DNA of 64,000 bases from Marinoscillum sp965229915 (lineage in GTDB: Bacteria; Bacteroidota; Bacteroidia; Cytophagales; Cyclobacteriaceae): contig NZ_CBDDJZ010000001.1 in assembly GCF_965229915.1 (NCBI RefSeq), forward strand, positions 1,674,001-1,738,000. Direction: 5' to 3'. The position numbers and the translations under genes were made by a program. Shown here one piece after another: positions 25,090 to 33,836 of this stretch. How positions within the stretch are numbered: the stretch's first letter is position 1; each line of letters starts with the position of its first letter. Under the pieces are notes generated by a model. The model was not told the origin of the DNA. It saw only the letters and a list, made by a program, of their open reading frames with translations, and did no database searches.

Positions 25090-25776
25090 ATGGCGAAGCA
25101 GAACCAAAAGATACTGGTTGTTGATGACGAAGCGGACATTCTGGAATTATTAAAATATAACCTGGCCAAGGAGGGGTATGATGTAAAGACTGCTCTTGAT
25201 GGCATCAAGGGAGTGGATACTGCTAAGTCGTTTATTCCAGATCTGATCATCCTGGACATCATGATGCCCAAACAAGATGGAGTGGAAACATGTCGCCAGA
25301 TAAGGGAAGTACCAGAGCTGGCCAACGCCTTCGTTATTTTCCTGACAGCCAGATCTGAAGAGTATTCAGAGGTGGCAGCTTTTGACATGGGCGCAGATGA
25401 TTACATCACCAAACCCATTAAACCTCGAGCCCTTGTCAGCCGCATCAATGCACTCTTTAGAAGAGAGTCTAAAAAGAAAAAAGAGTCCAATAAAATCAAC
25501 GTAGGTGATTTGGTTGTGGACCGAACCAGCTACACCGTATATGTAGGTGATGACAAGATCAACCTTCCCAAAAAAGAATTTGAATTGCTATACTTCCTGG
25601 CTCAGAATCCGGGCAAAGTATTCAGCAGAGATGAGCTACTACAAAACATCTGGGGTACTGACGTGTATGTGCTCGCCAGAACAGTGGATGTACACATCAG
25701 AAAAGTAAGAGAGAAAATCGGTGATGGCTACATCTCTACAGTTAAAGGTGTAGGTTATAAGTTCGACACCAATTAA
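25090..25776 (+). CDS. OmpR/PhoB-type response regulator
   Basis: A 228-residue two-domain regulator. The receiver domain (residues 7-122) has the acidic pair Asp12-Asp13, the phosphoryl-acceptor Asp56 in LIILDIMMPKQDG, a switch Thr in FLTARSEE and Lys in DYITKPIKP. The C-terminal winged helix (residues ~130-226) has FELLYFLAQNPGKVFSRDEL and TVDVHIRKVREKIGDGYIST followed by GVGYKF, the OmpR-family DNA-binding signature. It is followed 9 bases later by its histidine kinase. The PhoB/PhoR type is the best guess from architecture, but the input signal is not shown by the sequence. Confidence 0.92.
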   Translation: MAKQNQKILVVDDEADILELLKYNLAKEGYDVKTALDGIKGVDTAKSFIPDLIILDIMMPKQDGVETCRQIREVPELANAFVIFLTARSEEYSEVAAFDMGADDYITKPIKPRALVSRINALFRRESKKKKESNKINVGDLVVDRTSYTVYVGDDKINLPKKEFELLYFLAQNPGKVFSRDELLQNIWGTDVYVLARTVDVHIRKVREKIGDGYISTVKGVGYKFDTN

Positions 25777-25785
25777 TAGGTATCT

Positions 25786-26871
25786 ATGATTATCAACTCC
25801 CGGGGGCTGTCCTTATTATTGGCATCAGTGATAGCTGTGATCACCACAGCATTTCTTACCCTGGTGCCTTCTATCTTACCAGCAGCTCTCGCCATCGCTT
25901 TTGGCATAGCCTTTTGTGCTTCTTACATATTAATTAGACTAGTACTCGAGTTCCTATTCTTTAGGCATATCACCTCCATTCATGATGTGCTAAACCACAT
26001 GCGAGACAAAGAGCTGTCTAATCTAACCAAACCTACTAACAAGGTTTCGCTCAATCCTTTGAAAAAGATCAACCGGGACATCTACAACTACGCGGAGCGA
26101 AAGCAACAGGAAATCCTGGAACTCAAGCGAATGGAAACGTTCAGGAGAGAATTCATTGCTGACGTATCTCACGAGCTTAAAACGCCCATTTTTGCGGCAC
26201 AAGGATTTGTTCACACCTTATTGGATGGCGCAGTTGAGGATAAGAAAGTCCGTACCAAGTTTCTGAAAAAGGCAGCAAAGAGTCTTGACGGTCTGGACAT
26301 CCTCGTACAGGACTTACTCACTATCTCCCAAATGGAAACAGGTGAGATCAAGATGCATTTTGAGAGTTTTGATATCGTAGCACTAGCGCGAGAAGTCATG
26401 GACCAGCTGGATGGCAAGGCTGAGAAGCGAGACATCACGGTGACCATAGAAGGGGATGATAAAAAATACTTTGTGCGAGGAGATTATCAGCGAATCTATC
26501 AAGTCATGATCAACCTGGTGTCTAATGCCATCAAATACACCAAAAAAGGTGGGGCAGTCCATATTCGTTTTGAGGAACAGGAAGGCCATATCTCTACCTA
26601 TATAATAGACAATGGACGAGGAATACCTCCAGAAGATCTCAGCAGAATATTCGAACGCTTCTATCGTGTGGAGAAGAGTCGATCGAAAGAAAAAGGAGGA
26701 ACAGGCCTGGGTCTTGCCATTGTCAAACACATCATGGAAGGACACGACTCCACGGTGGAAGTGGAGAGTGAAGTCAAGAAAGGATCCACTTTTAGTTTCA
26801 AATTGAAAAAAGGTAAGCCCGTAGCGCATAGATTTGTGGAGGAAGAAGACGAAGAGGACGACTATGCATAA
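25786..26871 (+). CDS. PhoR-like sensor histidine kinase
   Basis: A 361-residue membrane kinase. Two N-terminal helices (residues ~8-25 and 32-58) leave almost no periplasmic loop, so the sensor probably reads membrane or protein signals. The HisKA H-box is FIADVSHELKTPI with His129. The HATPase domain has an N-box NLVSNAIKYT, G1 DNGRGIPPEDL, F-box RIFERFYRVEKSR and G2 GGTGLGLAIVKHIM. There is no PAS domain. The gene overlaps the next gene, an RluA-type pseudouridine synthase, by 8 bases, and follows the response regulator by 9 bases. Confidence 0.9.
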   Translation: MIINSRGLSLLLASVIAVITTAFLTLVPSILPAALAIAFGIAFCASYILIRLVLEFLFFRHITSIHDVLNHMRDKELSNLTKPTNKVSLNPLKKINRDIYNYAERKQQEILELKRMETFRREFIADVSHELKTPIFAAQGFVHTLLDGAVEDKKVRTKFLKKAAKSLDGLDILVQDLLTISQMETGEIKMHFESFDIVALAREVMDQLDGKAEKRDITVTIEGDDKKYFVRGDYQRIYQVMINLVSNAIKYTKKGGAVHIRFEEQEGHISTYIIDNGRGIPPEDLSRIFERFYRVEKSRSKEKGGTGLGLAIVKHIMEGHDSTVEVESEVKKGSTFSFKLKKGKPVAHRFVEEEDEEDDYA

Positions 26872-27598
26872 ATATGTAAAAGGGCTTAAATTTGAAGACA
26901 TCATATTATTGGAGAACGATCACTACATTGTGATCAACAAACCTCCATACATTTCCACGCTCGAAGATCGTAATGACCCGACTGACATCCTCAAACTTGC
27001 CAAAGAGTATCATGAAGATGCTCAGGTATGCCATCGGCTGGATAAAGAAACCTCCGGTGTATTGGTGATTGCCAAGCATCAGGAAGCCTACCGTCACTTT
27101 GCCATTTTGTTAGAAAAACGGCAGGTCAAGAAAGTATATCATGCCGTGGTAAATGGCATTCATGAGTTTGATAACCTGGAATGTGATCAACCTATATACT
27201 CAACCAACAGCAAATCTCGAGTAGACTTCAGGGAAGGAAAACCATCGCTTACTCTTGTCAGCACACTAGAACCTTTCAAAAAGCATACTTTAGTAAAGTG
27301 CTTTCCGGTAAGTGGTCGTTTGCACCAGATTCGCGTCCATTTGGCATTCCATGATGCCAGTATTGGATGCGATCCGATATATGGTGGAGACTACATTTAC
27401 TTATCCCAGCTTAAGCGCAACTTCAACATGAGTAAGAACCGGGAAGAAGAAAAACCCGTTATTGAACGAGTGGCACTTCACGCCCACAATATTGCCTTTC
27501 ATGATTTTGAAGGGGGCAATGACGATGTGGTGGAGATCACTGCACCCTATCCGAAGGATTTCAATGTATTGGTCAAGCAATTGCGCAAGTACGCGTGA
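26864..27598 (+). CDS. RluA-family pseudouridine synthase
   Basis: A 244-residue pseudouridine synthase. The RluA motif with catalytic Asp is HRLDKETSGVLVIAKHQEAY (about residues 50-69), followed by KVYHAVVNG and the second motif GRLHQIRVHLAFHDASIGCD. There is no N-terminal S4 domain. It modifies uridines in rRNA or tRNA; the target (RluA, RluC or RluD type) cannot be told from the sequence. I start at ATG 26864; an in-frame TTG at 26834 would add 10 residues inside the kinase gene. The start lies 8 bases before the end of the kinase frame, so it belongs to that operon. Confidence 0.88.
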   Translation: MHKYVKGLKFEDIILLENDHYIVINKPPYISTLEDRNDPTDILKLAKEYHEDAQVCHRLDKETSGVLVIAKHQEAYRHFAILLEKRQVKKVYHAVVNGIHEFDNLECDQPIYSTNSKSRVDFREGKPSLTLVSTLEPFKKHTLVKCFPVSGRLHQIRVHLAFHDASIGCDPIYGGDYIYLSQLKRNFNMSKNREEEKPVIERVALHAHNIAFHDFEGGNDDVVEITAPYPKDFNVLVKQLRKYA

Positions 27599-27647
27599 GC
27601 CTGCTCAGAATCAATCAATTAGGTATTCAACTTAATTCAATTCTTAT

Positions 27648-27679
27648 TTTGGTTTTACAAAATTAAACTTCTATTTTTG
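27648..27679 (+). promoter_or_regulatory. Promoter of the rplM-rpsI-rpsB ribosomal operon
   Basis: TTTG at 27648-27651, exactly 20 bases, TATTTTTG at 27672-27679: an ideal Bacteroidota promoter. The predicted transcript start is ~27686, giving a ~45-base leader. Confidence 0.85.
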
Positions 27680-27730
27680 TGTCCCTTTTCTGAGGGAGAA
27701 CCAATAAGTTCATTATAAACAATTAAAAAA

Positions 27731-28174
27731 TTGGATACTTTAAGCTATAAAACAGTATCGTTAAACAGTGCTACAGTAGAAAAGAATTGGGTTATCGTAG
27801 ATGCCGATTCTCTCGTGTTGGGTAGAGTGGCCAGCGAAGTAGCAAAGATTATCAGAGGAAAGCACAAGGCGGGTTACACTCCGAATGTTGATTGTGGTGA
27901 CAATGTCATCGTGATCAATGCCGATAAAGTTCGCCTGACCGGTAAAAAATGGACAGAGAAACAATACGTTCGTCACACAGGATTTCCTGGCGGGCAGCGT
28001 TTCGAAACTCCAGCGGAAGCTAAAGCAAAGACCTCTCGATTATTAGTAGAAAGAGCTGTAAAAGGCATGCTACCAAAAACTAAATTGGGAAGCAAGCTTA
28101 TCAAGAACCTTTACGTGTACGAGGGGACAGAGCACCCACACGATGCACAGAAACCAAAAGAAGTAAAACTTTAA
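27731..28174 (+). CDS. rplM: 50S ribosomal protein L13
   Basis: A 147-residue L13. Family signatures: VDADSLVLGRVASEVAKIIR, VIVINADKVRLTGKKWTEKQ, YVRHTGFPGGQRF and VKGMLPKTKLGSKLIKNLYV with a final YEGTEHPHDAQKP. The start codon is TTG at 27731: an in-frame TAA lies at 27716 and no ATG or GTG lies between, and the N-terminus MDTLSYKTVS matches what Bacteroidota L13 proteins begin with. It is followed 7 bases later by rpsI, the usual L13-S9 pair. Confidence 0.95.
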   Translation: MDTLSYKTVSLNSATVEKNWVIVDADSLVLGRVASEVAKIIRGKHKAGYTPNVDCGDNVIVINADKVRLTGKKWTEKQYVRHTGFPGGQRFETPAEAKAKTSRLLVERAVKGMLPKTKLGSKLIKNLYVYEGTEHPHDAQKPKEVKL

Positions 28175-28181
28175 AACCTAA

Positions 28182-28568
28182 ATGGAAATTATTAACACCA
28201 TTGGAAGAAGGAAAACCTCTGTAGCTAGAGTTTATCTACAGAGCGGGAAAGGCGCAATCACTGTCAATGACAAAGAATTGGCCAAATACTTTCCTTCTGA
28301 GATTTTACAGACCATCGTGAAGCAGCCTCTAGCGAAGCTGGATGTGGATGGCAATTATGATATCAACGTGAACGTTGATGGTGGCGGACCGAAAGGTCAG
28401 GCAGAGGCCGTACGACTGGCTATCTCCCGCGCCCTTGTAGAACTTGACGAGGAAAACAAGCCTGCTTTGAAAGAAGACGGATTCCTTACACGTGACCCTA
28501 GAATGGTAGAGCGTAAGAAATACGGACGTAGAAAAGCAAGAAGAAGATTCCAATTCAGTAAACGTTAA
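28182..28568 (+). CDS. rpsI: 30S ribosomal protein S9
   Basis: A 128-residue S9. It begins INTIGRRKTSVARVYLQSGK and has the conserved NVNVDGGGPKGQAEAVRLAI (G-GGxxGQAxAxR) and the basic tail LTRDPRMVERKKYGRRKARR then RFQFSKR, whose terminal Lys-Arg contacts P-site tRNA. The length is standard. It is 7 bases after rplM and 7 bases before rpsB. Confidence 0.97.
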   Translation: MEIINTIGRRKTSVARVYLQSGKGAITVNDKELAKYFPSEILQTIVKQPLAKLDVDGNYDINVNVDGGGPKGQAEAVRLAISRALVELDEENKPALKEDGFLTRDPRMVERKKYGRRKARRRFQFSKR

Positions 28569-28575
28569 TATCATA

Positions 28576-29334
28576 ATGGAAAAACTAGAATACAAAGACT
28601 TATTGGATGCTGGTGTACACTTTGGTCACCTTACTCGTAAGTGGAATCCACAGATGGCACCATACATCTTCATGGAGAAGAACGGCATCCACATCATAGA
28701 TTTGAATAAAACGCTTACTGCTCTGGATGATGCGGCGGCTGCTTTGCAGTCTGTTGTAAGATCAGGTAGAAAAGTGATGTTCGTAGCTACGAAGAAGCAA
28801 GCTAAAGAAGTAGTAGAAACTGCTGCTCAAAACTTGAACATGCCTTACGTAACTGAAAGATGGTTAGGTGGTATGTTGACCAACTTCGCTACTATTCGCA
28901 AGTCATTGAAGAAAATGGCCGGTATCGATAAGATGATGAAAGAAGAATCTTACACGAACCTAGCGAAAAGAGAGCGTTTGATGATCAGTCGTGAGAAAGC
29001 GAAATTGGAAAGAGTATTGGGCGGTATTGCTGACCTAAACAGACTTCCAGCTGCTCTTTTCGTGATTGATATCAAAAGAGAGCACATCGCAATCGCTGAA
29101 GCTCAAAAACTAAATATTCCTGTATTTGCATTGGTAGATACCAACTCTGATCCTACTCAGGTAGATTACCCAATCCCTGGTAACGATGATGCATGGAAGT
29201 CTATCAACCTGATCACTAACTACATTGCGAAATCAATAGAGGAAGGTTTAGCTGAGCGTAAGAAGGACAAAGAAGATGCTAAACTTCAGGAAGAGGAAGA
29301 AGCAAAAAGAAAAGCTGACGAGCAAAACGCTTAA
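28576..29334 (+). CDS. rpsB: 30S ribosomal protein S2
   Basis: A 252-residue S2. Signatures: LLDAGVHFGHLTRKWNPQMA near the N-terminus, MFVATKKQAKEVVETAA, ERWLGGMLTNFATIRKSLK and ALFVIDIKREHIAIAEAQKL. The C-terminal ~40 residues are an acidic/basic helix (EGLAERKKDKEDAKLQEEEE), an extension common in Bacteroidota. The gene is followed by a stem-loop and then tsf, the usual S2-EF-Ts order. Confidence 0.97.
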   Translation: MEKLEYKDLLDAGVHFGHLTRKWNPQMAPYIFMEKNGIHIIDLNKTLTALDDAAAALQSVVRSGRKVMFVATKKQAKEVVETAAQNLNMPYVTERWLGGMLTNFATIRKSLKKMAGIDKMMKEESYTNLAKRERLMISREKAKLERVLGGIADLNRLPAALFVIDIKREHIAIAEAQKLNIPVFALVDTNSDPTQVDYPIPGNDDAWKSINLITNYIAKSIEEGLAERKKDKEDAKLQEEEEAKRKADEQNA

Positions 29335-29367
29335 TTACCAGCTTTATTTAATGAAATAATAAAGATG

Positions 29368-29402
29368 AAAATTGAACATTGTCTCTGATGGTGTTCAATT
29401 TT
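29368..29402 (+). terminator. Stem-loop between rpsB and tsf (attenuator candidate)
   Basis: AAAATTGAACA and TGTTCAATTTT form a perfect 11-bp stem around a 13-base loop, followed by TTGTTATAAG. The stem is A+T-rich and the T-run is short, so it may act as a partial terminator or processing site that sets the S2:EF-Ts ratio. No separate promoter is obvious before tsf. Confidence 0.5.
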
Positions 29403-29438
29403 TGTTATAAGCAATGCTAAAAATTAAAAAATAAAATA

Positions 29439-30269
29439 ATGGCTATTACTGCAAAAGACGTAAACAAACTAAGACAAATGACCGGTGCCGGAATGATGGA
29501 TTGTAAAAAGGCATTGGTAGAGGCAGATGGTGATTTTGATAAGGCAATCGAACTTCTTAGAAAAAAAGGACAGAAAGTTTCAGCTAGCAGAGCAGACAGA
29601 GAAACTACAGAAGGTGTAGTAGTTACCAGAACCAACGATGACAATACCAAAGGTTTGGTTATCGCTCTTACTTGTGAGACTGACTTTGTTGCTAAAAACG
29701 ATGATTTCGTAGCACTAGCTAATCAGGCTGCTGACCTTGCGTTTGAAAATGATGTGAATGACACTGATGCTTTGCTTGCACTAAGTGCTGGTAGCATCAC
29801 ACTAGGTGAAAAAATCACTGAGACCACTGGTAAGATTGGTGAAAAAATCGAAATCAGTGCATTTGAAAAGTTGGAAGGTGAAGCAGTAGTACCTTACATC
29901 CACTCCAATGGCAAACTTGGAGTAATGGTGGTATTGAAAAACGTAAATGGAGCTGATGTAGAAGAAGCTGGAAGAGACGTAGCAATGCAAATTGCAGCGA
30001 TGAATCCTGTAGCTGTTGACAAAGATGGTGTAGACCAATCTGTAGTAGAGAAAGAAATCGAAATCGGTAAAGAGCAAGCAAGACAAGAAGGTAAGCCCGA
30101 GCAAATCATTGATAAAATTGCTCAAGGCAAGCTGCAAAAGTTCTTCAAAGAAAACACCCTGCTAAGCCAGGCTTTTGTAAAAGATAACTCTCAGTCTATC
30201 CAACAGTACCTTGACTCAGTGAGCAAAGGACTTACTGTTACAGAATTCAAAAGAATTTCTATCGGATAA
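29439..30269 (+). CDS. tsf: Elongation factor Ts
   Basis: A 276-residue EF-Ts, the guanine-nucleotide exchange factor of EF-Tu. Signatures: VNKLRQMTGAGMMDCKKALV (UBA-like N-terminal domain), IELLRKKGQKVSASRADRET, ALTCETDFVAKNDDFVALAN, and at the end QAFVKDNSQSIQQYL. The core and dimerisation domains are present, and length is typical of Bacteroidota. It ends the ribosomal operon and is followed by a strong palindromic terminator. Confidence 0.97.
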   Translation: MAITAKDVNKLRQMTGAGMMDCKKALVEADGDFDKAIELLRKKGQKVSASRADRETTEGVVVTRTNDDNTKGLVIALTCETDFVAKNDDFVALANQAADLAFENDVNDTDALLALSAGSITLGEKITETTGKIGEKIEISAFEKLEGEAVVPYIHSNGKLGVMVVLKNVNGADVEEAGRDVAMQIAAMNPVAVDKDGVDQSVVEKEIEIGKEQARQEGKPEQIIDKIAQGKLQKFFKENTLLSQAFVKDNSQSIQQYLDSVSKGLTVTEFKRISIG

Positions 30270-30308
30270 TCCCTGTAAGAGAATCCAATTCGGAATTCCT
30301 ATATACAA

Positions 30309-30336
30309 AAAGCCCTGACGATATCGTCAGGGCTTT
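30309..30336. terminator. Terminator after tsf
   Basis: A perfect 28-base palindrome built on GCCCTGACGAT and its complement, with A and T runs at the ends. It can work both ways, ending tsf and the convergent 30363-30833 gene. Its CCCTGACGAT core recurs in the terminators at 38616 and 44017. Confidence 0.88.
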
Positions 30337-30362
30337 CATCATTTTTAGGGGTATATTTTGAT

Positions 30363-30833
30363 CTAGTCTATCGAGCTAATTAGCGCAAAATCGATAGGAA
30401 TCAAATGCTCATCAAAGCTCAACTTTTCTTCAGGGTTAGCTTTCGTTTTTAGGCCCATGGTGTAGTAAGTCTGTTCTTCACTGAAATTGGTCACCTTCGT
30501 GAAATTCTGCACCTTATACTTACCATATTTATCATCCAGATAGTACTGGATAGACAGAGGTATGTTTTTAGTCATATCCATCTCTTCGCTGAGTCTCTTA
30601 CCATCCATCAGATATACCGTCCGGTAACTACCTTCCTTAAAAGTGAATTCAGCCACCAAAGCGTGATCGTTTAGTTTTTGCCAAGATTGAGACTCACTGT
30701 TGGGGTAGTGATTGAAATGCCATTTTAATATTTCAAAGGGAACCTCTGCTTCCGCCATCTGCTGCGCTTCCGCCATTGATACCAATCCAAAGAAGCAACC
30801 AACTATTAAAAGTTTTACAAAATAACCTTTCAT
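30363..30833 (-). CDS. Secreted protein of unknown function (PepSY-like?)
   Basis: A 156-residue protein with a clear signal peptide (MKGYFVKLLIVGCFFGLVSM then AEAQQ, cleavage near residue 25). The mature part is ~130 residues of mixed alpha/beta with WHFNHYPNSESQSWQKLNDH and FTFKEGSYRTVYLMDGKRL, which recalls the PepSY-like/BLIP-like fold of small Bacteroidota periplasmic proteins. I do not recognise it with certainty. The first ATG in frame is 12 bases upstream (30845), but the signal peptide starts best at 30833. It stands alone, convergent with tsf. Confidence 0.6.
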   Translation of the reverse strand: MKGYFVKLLIVGCFFGLVSMAEAQQMAEAEVPFEILKWHFNHYPNSESQSWQKLNDHALVAEFTFKEGSYRTVYLMDGKRLSEEMDMTKNIPLSIQYYLDDKYGKYKVQNFTKVTNFSEEQTYYTMGLKTKANPEEKLSFDEHLIPIDFALISSID

Positions 30834-31027
30834 ATTGAGATACATTTTAAGACTATTACTAAATCTAATAAGAATTAATAAAAATAAAATATTGGAATCG
30901 ATGAAAAGTACTTATCCGTAGGTGAGTTTTGTATAGAATTAGAACAAATTAAATAATATGACGATCTGGTGGATTTAAACTGACAAAATCCTATTTATCG
31001 AGCCGTTTTTTACCATTTCAGCAATCA

Positions 31028-31990
31028 CTACTCCCCAGTCGACTCCCCACTTTCATGGTTCCTAAGGTATGTTGGTGTCTCATCGGAGGTTTCCAGCACT
31101 TCCTCTGCTGCTTCAAACTCAAGTAATTCATTCAGATCCGGTTGACCTGCATCTACCCAAGCTGTATACCAGAAGTCTCCTACCATTTTAATGGCTTTAC
31201 GCATTTGACGCTCTACCATCCCATTTAGCATGGCGTGGTATTCACTGGAAAACTCATAAGAGTATACCCGCACTGTTGAAGCACCGCGTTCTTCAAAGCT
31301 ATATTTCTTGTCTTCGGTAAACTGCTCTGTAAGTGACTTCTCAAAAGCTAAAACAGAGTCTAAAGCTGCATGAGCCCCCTCCACGGCACTCCAGGCCGCG
31401 AGCTGAGTATTGTTGAGGTATTCAGCCTTACCAACATATAAGTCATAGTCCTCAAAGAATAACTCAGGTAGCCTAGACTCCCAAAACCCGTGAATCCCGT
31501 ACTGACCCGTCATCTGACCATTGTAGTTTTCGGTCGTGTGAAGTGGCACATTCGCATCACCTATGTAATGCCCAATATCTGCTGAGTAGCGCAATATACG
31601 ATCAACATCCTTGCTCAGGAGAGCCTTGGTCAGTTGGAATTTCATCAGATTGATGTGCCAGGGCACTATCCCATATGCTTGCAAGCTATCCTCACCATAC
31701 TTAGCTACAGCATCACCCCAGTATCTTGGCATCTTGTAGATAGCACTATCTCCATACACATCTATATCTATGTAGTGCCGGGCAGCCTCTTCCTTGATCA
31801 CGTAGCGCCGCTTATCCGGGTTGACGGCTTTTTCAGTTAAGTACTGAATATGGTGCTTGTAAAACCGAATCATCTCAGGCGGCAAGGTAAATACCGCCAT
31901 GCGGTTGATACGCTCATGCGCATAAAACCCCCAACCCATATGTATCAATGAGCCCACTACCAAAATGACCAGTATTAGCATTCGTTTCAT
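31028..31990 (-). CDS. Zinc-dependent phospholipase C / S1-P1 nuclease-like secreted protein
   Basis: A 320-residue protein with an N-terminal hydrophobic signal (MKRMLILVILVVGSLIHMGW). The mature protein begins with a Trp (WGFYAHERINRMAVF), as in phospholipase C and S1/P1 nucleases, where the N-terminal Trp and the following His bind zinc. Further likely ligands are in ARHYIDIDVYGD and GHYIGDANVPLHTTENYNG (His..Asp..His), then GIHGFWESRLPELF with His and Glu. It is probably periplasmic or secreted. Which substrate it cleaves is not shown. An upstream ATG at 32020 would add 10 charged residues before the signal and is less likely. Confidence 0.75.
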   Translation of the reverse strand: MKRMLILVILVVGSLIHMGWGFYAHERINRMAVFTLPPEMIRFYKHHIQYLTEKAVNPDKRRYVIKEEAARHYIDIDVYGDSAIYKMPRYWGDAVAKYGEDSLQAYGIVPWHINLMKFQLTKALLSKDVDRILRYSADIGHYIGDANVPLHTTENYNGQMTGQYGIHGFWESRLPELFFEDYDLYVGKAEYLNNTQLAAWSAVEGAHAALDSVLAFEKSLTEQFTEDKKYSFEERGASTVRVYSYEFSSEYHAMLNGMVERQMRKAIKMVGDFWYTAWVDAGQPDLNELLEFEAAEEVLETSDETPTYLRNHESGESTGE

Positions 31991-32047
31991 AGAATGGTCA
32001 AAATACATATTTCTCCGCAAATTTTATCTGAGAGATTACGATATCTA

Positions 32048-32078
32048 TTTGTTTTATTTACCAATTGCTCTATCTTTG
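32048..32078 (+). promoter_or_regulatory. rpsT: rpsT promoter
   Basis: TTTG at 32048-32051, 19-base spacer, TATCTTTG at 32071-32078, an almost ideal Bacteroidota promoter ~30 bases before the S20 ATG. Confidence 0.82.
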
Positions 32079-32113
32079 CATCCCTTAATCAAGGATAGGA
32101 GAATAACAAGCTT

Positions 32114-32365
32114 ATGGCAAATCATAAATCCGCATTAAAAAGAATAAGATCTAACGAAGCGAAGAGATTGAGAAATCGCTACCAACATAAGACTGCACGT
32201 ACTTATATTAAGCGATTGAGAGAGACTACTGACAAAGCTGAGGCTGAAAAGCTTTTGCAAGAAGTGACTGCTATGGTTGATAAACTAGCAAAGAAAAACA
32301 TCATCCATGCAAACAAAGCTTCTAACCTTAAGTCTAGTCTGACCAGAAGAGTAAACACTCTCTAA
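32114..32365 (+). CDS. rpsT: 30S ribosomal protein S20
   Basis: An 83-residue, strongly basic helical S20. It begins MANHKSALKRIRSNEAKRLR, the S20 N-terminus, and ends with KNIIHANKASNLKSSLTRRV, the conserved iH.NkAarkKSrl motif. It is a single gene with its own promoter and terminator. Confidence 0.97.
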   Translation: MANHKSALKRIRSNEAKRLRNRYQHKTARTYIKRLRETTDKAEAEKLLQEVTAMVDKLAKKNIIHANKASNLKSSLTRRVNTL

Positions 32366-32389
32366 GAGCCCATTTAGTAAGATATATCT

Positions 32390-32420
32390 ACCCTACTTGA
32401 TGCGTCAAGTAGGGTTTTTT
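32390..32420 (+). terminator. rpsT terminator
   Basis: ACCCTACTTGA, loop TGCG, TCAAGTAGGGT, then TTTTT: a textbook intrinsic terminator with a tetraloop. Confidence 0.93.
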
Positions 32421-32451
32421 GTTATCTTCAATCCTGTAAGATTGACAGATA

Positions 32452-33156
32452 ATGGAAAAAACCGCCAACAATACCTACCTATCGATCACTCAATGGGCTG
32501 AAGAAGATCGACCTAGAGAAAAACTTTTACTCAAAGGCAAAGCAAGCTTATCGGACGCTGAGCTAATCGGCATCCTGCTAGGCTCAGGCACCAAAACGCT
32601 TAGTGCTGTAGATCTCGCAAAACAAATTCTCAGCTCCGTCAATAATGACTTACACTCACTAGCCAAAATGAGTGTCACTGATCTCTGTAAGTTCAAAGGC
32701 ATTGGTGAAGCTAAAGCCATATCAATCGTAAGCGCACTGGAGCTCGGAAGGCGAAGGAAAGATACTGAGCCCGTAAAACAACCCAGAATTACCTGCTCGG
32801 GAGATGCCTATGAACTGATGAAGCCAGAACTTACTGACTTACAACACGAAGAGTTCTGGATCATACTCCTCAAAAGAAACAATCAGGTGATTAAAAAAGC
32901 ACAAGTCAGTGCTGGAGGAGTGTCAGGAACCATGGTGGACCCCAAGATTATATTCAAAAAAGGCTTAGATGTATTGGCAAGCGGCATGATTCTCGTTCAC
33001 AACCACCCCTCAGGAAACTTAAAGCCTAGTGAGTCCGACAACCGTCTAACCAAAAAACTCAAGAATCTGGGAGAAATGATGGAAATTCCCGTGTATGATC
33101 ACATCATCTTCACTGATCATGGATATTTTAGCTATTCAGACGAATCCATGATGTGA
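32452..33156 (+). CDS. radC: RadC family JAB-domain protein
   Basis: A 234-residue RadC protein. The N-terminal half has a helix-hairpin-helix region (LCKFKGIGEAKAISIVSALE); the C-terminal JAB/MPN domain has EEFWIILLKRNNQVIKKAQV and the metal motif LVHNHPSGNLKPSESD (HxHPSG-x5-SxxD type, about residues 181-196). The N-terminal SITQWAEEDRPREKLLLKGK and AELIGILLGSGT are also typical. The old name suggests DNA repair but the biochemical role is not settled. It is followed after one base by a DUF1684 gene and is likely co-transcribed with it. Confidence 0.92.
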   Translation: MEKTANNTYLSITQWAEEDRPREKLLLKGKASLSDAELIGILLGSGTKTLSAVDLAKQILSSVNNDLHSLAKMSVTDLCKFKGIGEAKAISIVSALELGRRRKDTEPVKQPRITCSGDAYELMKPELTDLQHEEFWIILLKRNNQVIKKAQVSAGGVSGTMVDPKIIFKKGLDVLASGMILVHNHPSGNLKPSESDNRLTKKLKNLGEMMEIPVYDHIIFTDHGYFSYSDESMM

Positions 33157-33157
33157 C

Positions 33158-33769
33158 ATGAAAAAATTAATCTACCTGATAGCCATTGCTGGGCTATTGG
33201 CCATTATTTACTACTCACTCAACTCAGAAAGCGGAAACGCAGCATATACACAGAAAGTAGCTGATGTAAGGGCAGAACGGGTCCGCTACCTTAAGAACTC
33301 CGAGCAATCCCCTTTTCAGCAATCAGCTGAAAAGTATCAACCATTAGCCTACTTTCCGATTGACACCAAATACAAGGTCAGAGCCAATCTGGAGCGTATC
33401 CAGTCACCCACGCGGATGGCTATTCAAAACAGCGACGGGACTACTACCACCTACTCCAAGTTTGCCTATGCTGTATTTCAAATAGACGGCCAGCAGATGC
33501 GCCTTTTAATTCTTAAACCCTCTGGATTTGGAGCACTCCCAAATACTTATTTCACCGCTTTCGCGGATGACACCAGTGGCAGTTCCTCTTATGGTGGTGG
33601 GCGATATTTAGATCTTGACATTGGCAAGTCGGACAACATCGAGATTGACTTTAACCTGGCCTACAACCCTTACTGTGCTTACGTCAAAGACTATACTTGC
33701 CCCCTACCTCCTTCTGAAAACATACTTCCAGTAAAGATAGAAGCCGGAGAAAAGGATTATCCGCACTAA
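33158..33769 (+). CDS. DUF1684 protein
   Basis: A 203-residue protein with an N-terminal membrane anchor (LIYLIAIAGLLAIIYYSL). The rest matches the DUF1684 family: YFPIDTKYKVRANLERI, a central FTAFADDTSGSSSYGGGRYL, and the characteristic cysteine-bearing end with DFNLAYNPYCAYVKDYTCPL then PPSENILPVKIEAGEK. Family function is not known. It starts one base after the radC stop, so the two form an operon. The protein should face the periplasm. Confidence 0.85.
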   Translation: MKKLIYLIAIAGLLAIIYYSLNSESGNAAYTQKVADVRAERVRYLKNSEQSPFQQSAEKYQPLAYFPIDTKYKVRANLERIQSPTRMAIQNSDGTTTTYSKFAYAVFQIDGQQMRLLILKPSGFGALPNTYFTAFADDTSGSSSYGGGRYLDLDIGKSDNIEIDFNLAYNPYCAYVKDYTCPLPPSENILPVKIEAGEKDYPH

Positions 33770-33836
33770 TTGAAAGCTACAAACTCTTAACACAATTTTG
33801 CTGGCAATATCAGCCTTCATTAACCTCGGCTTTCCT

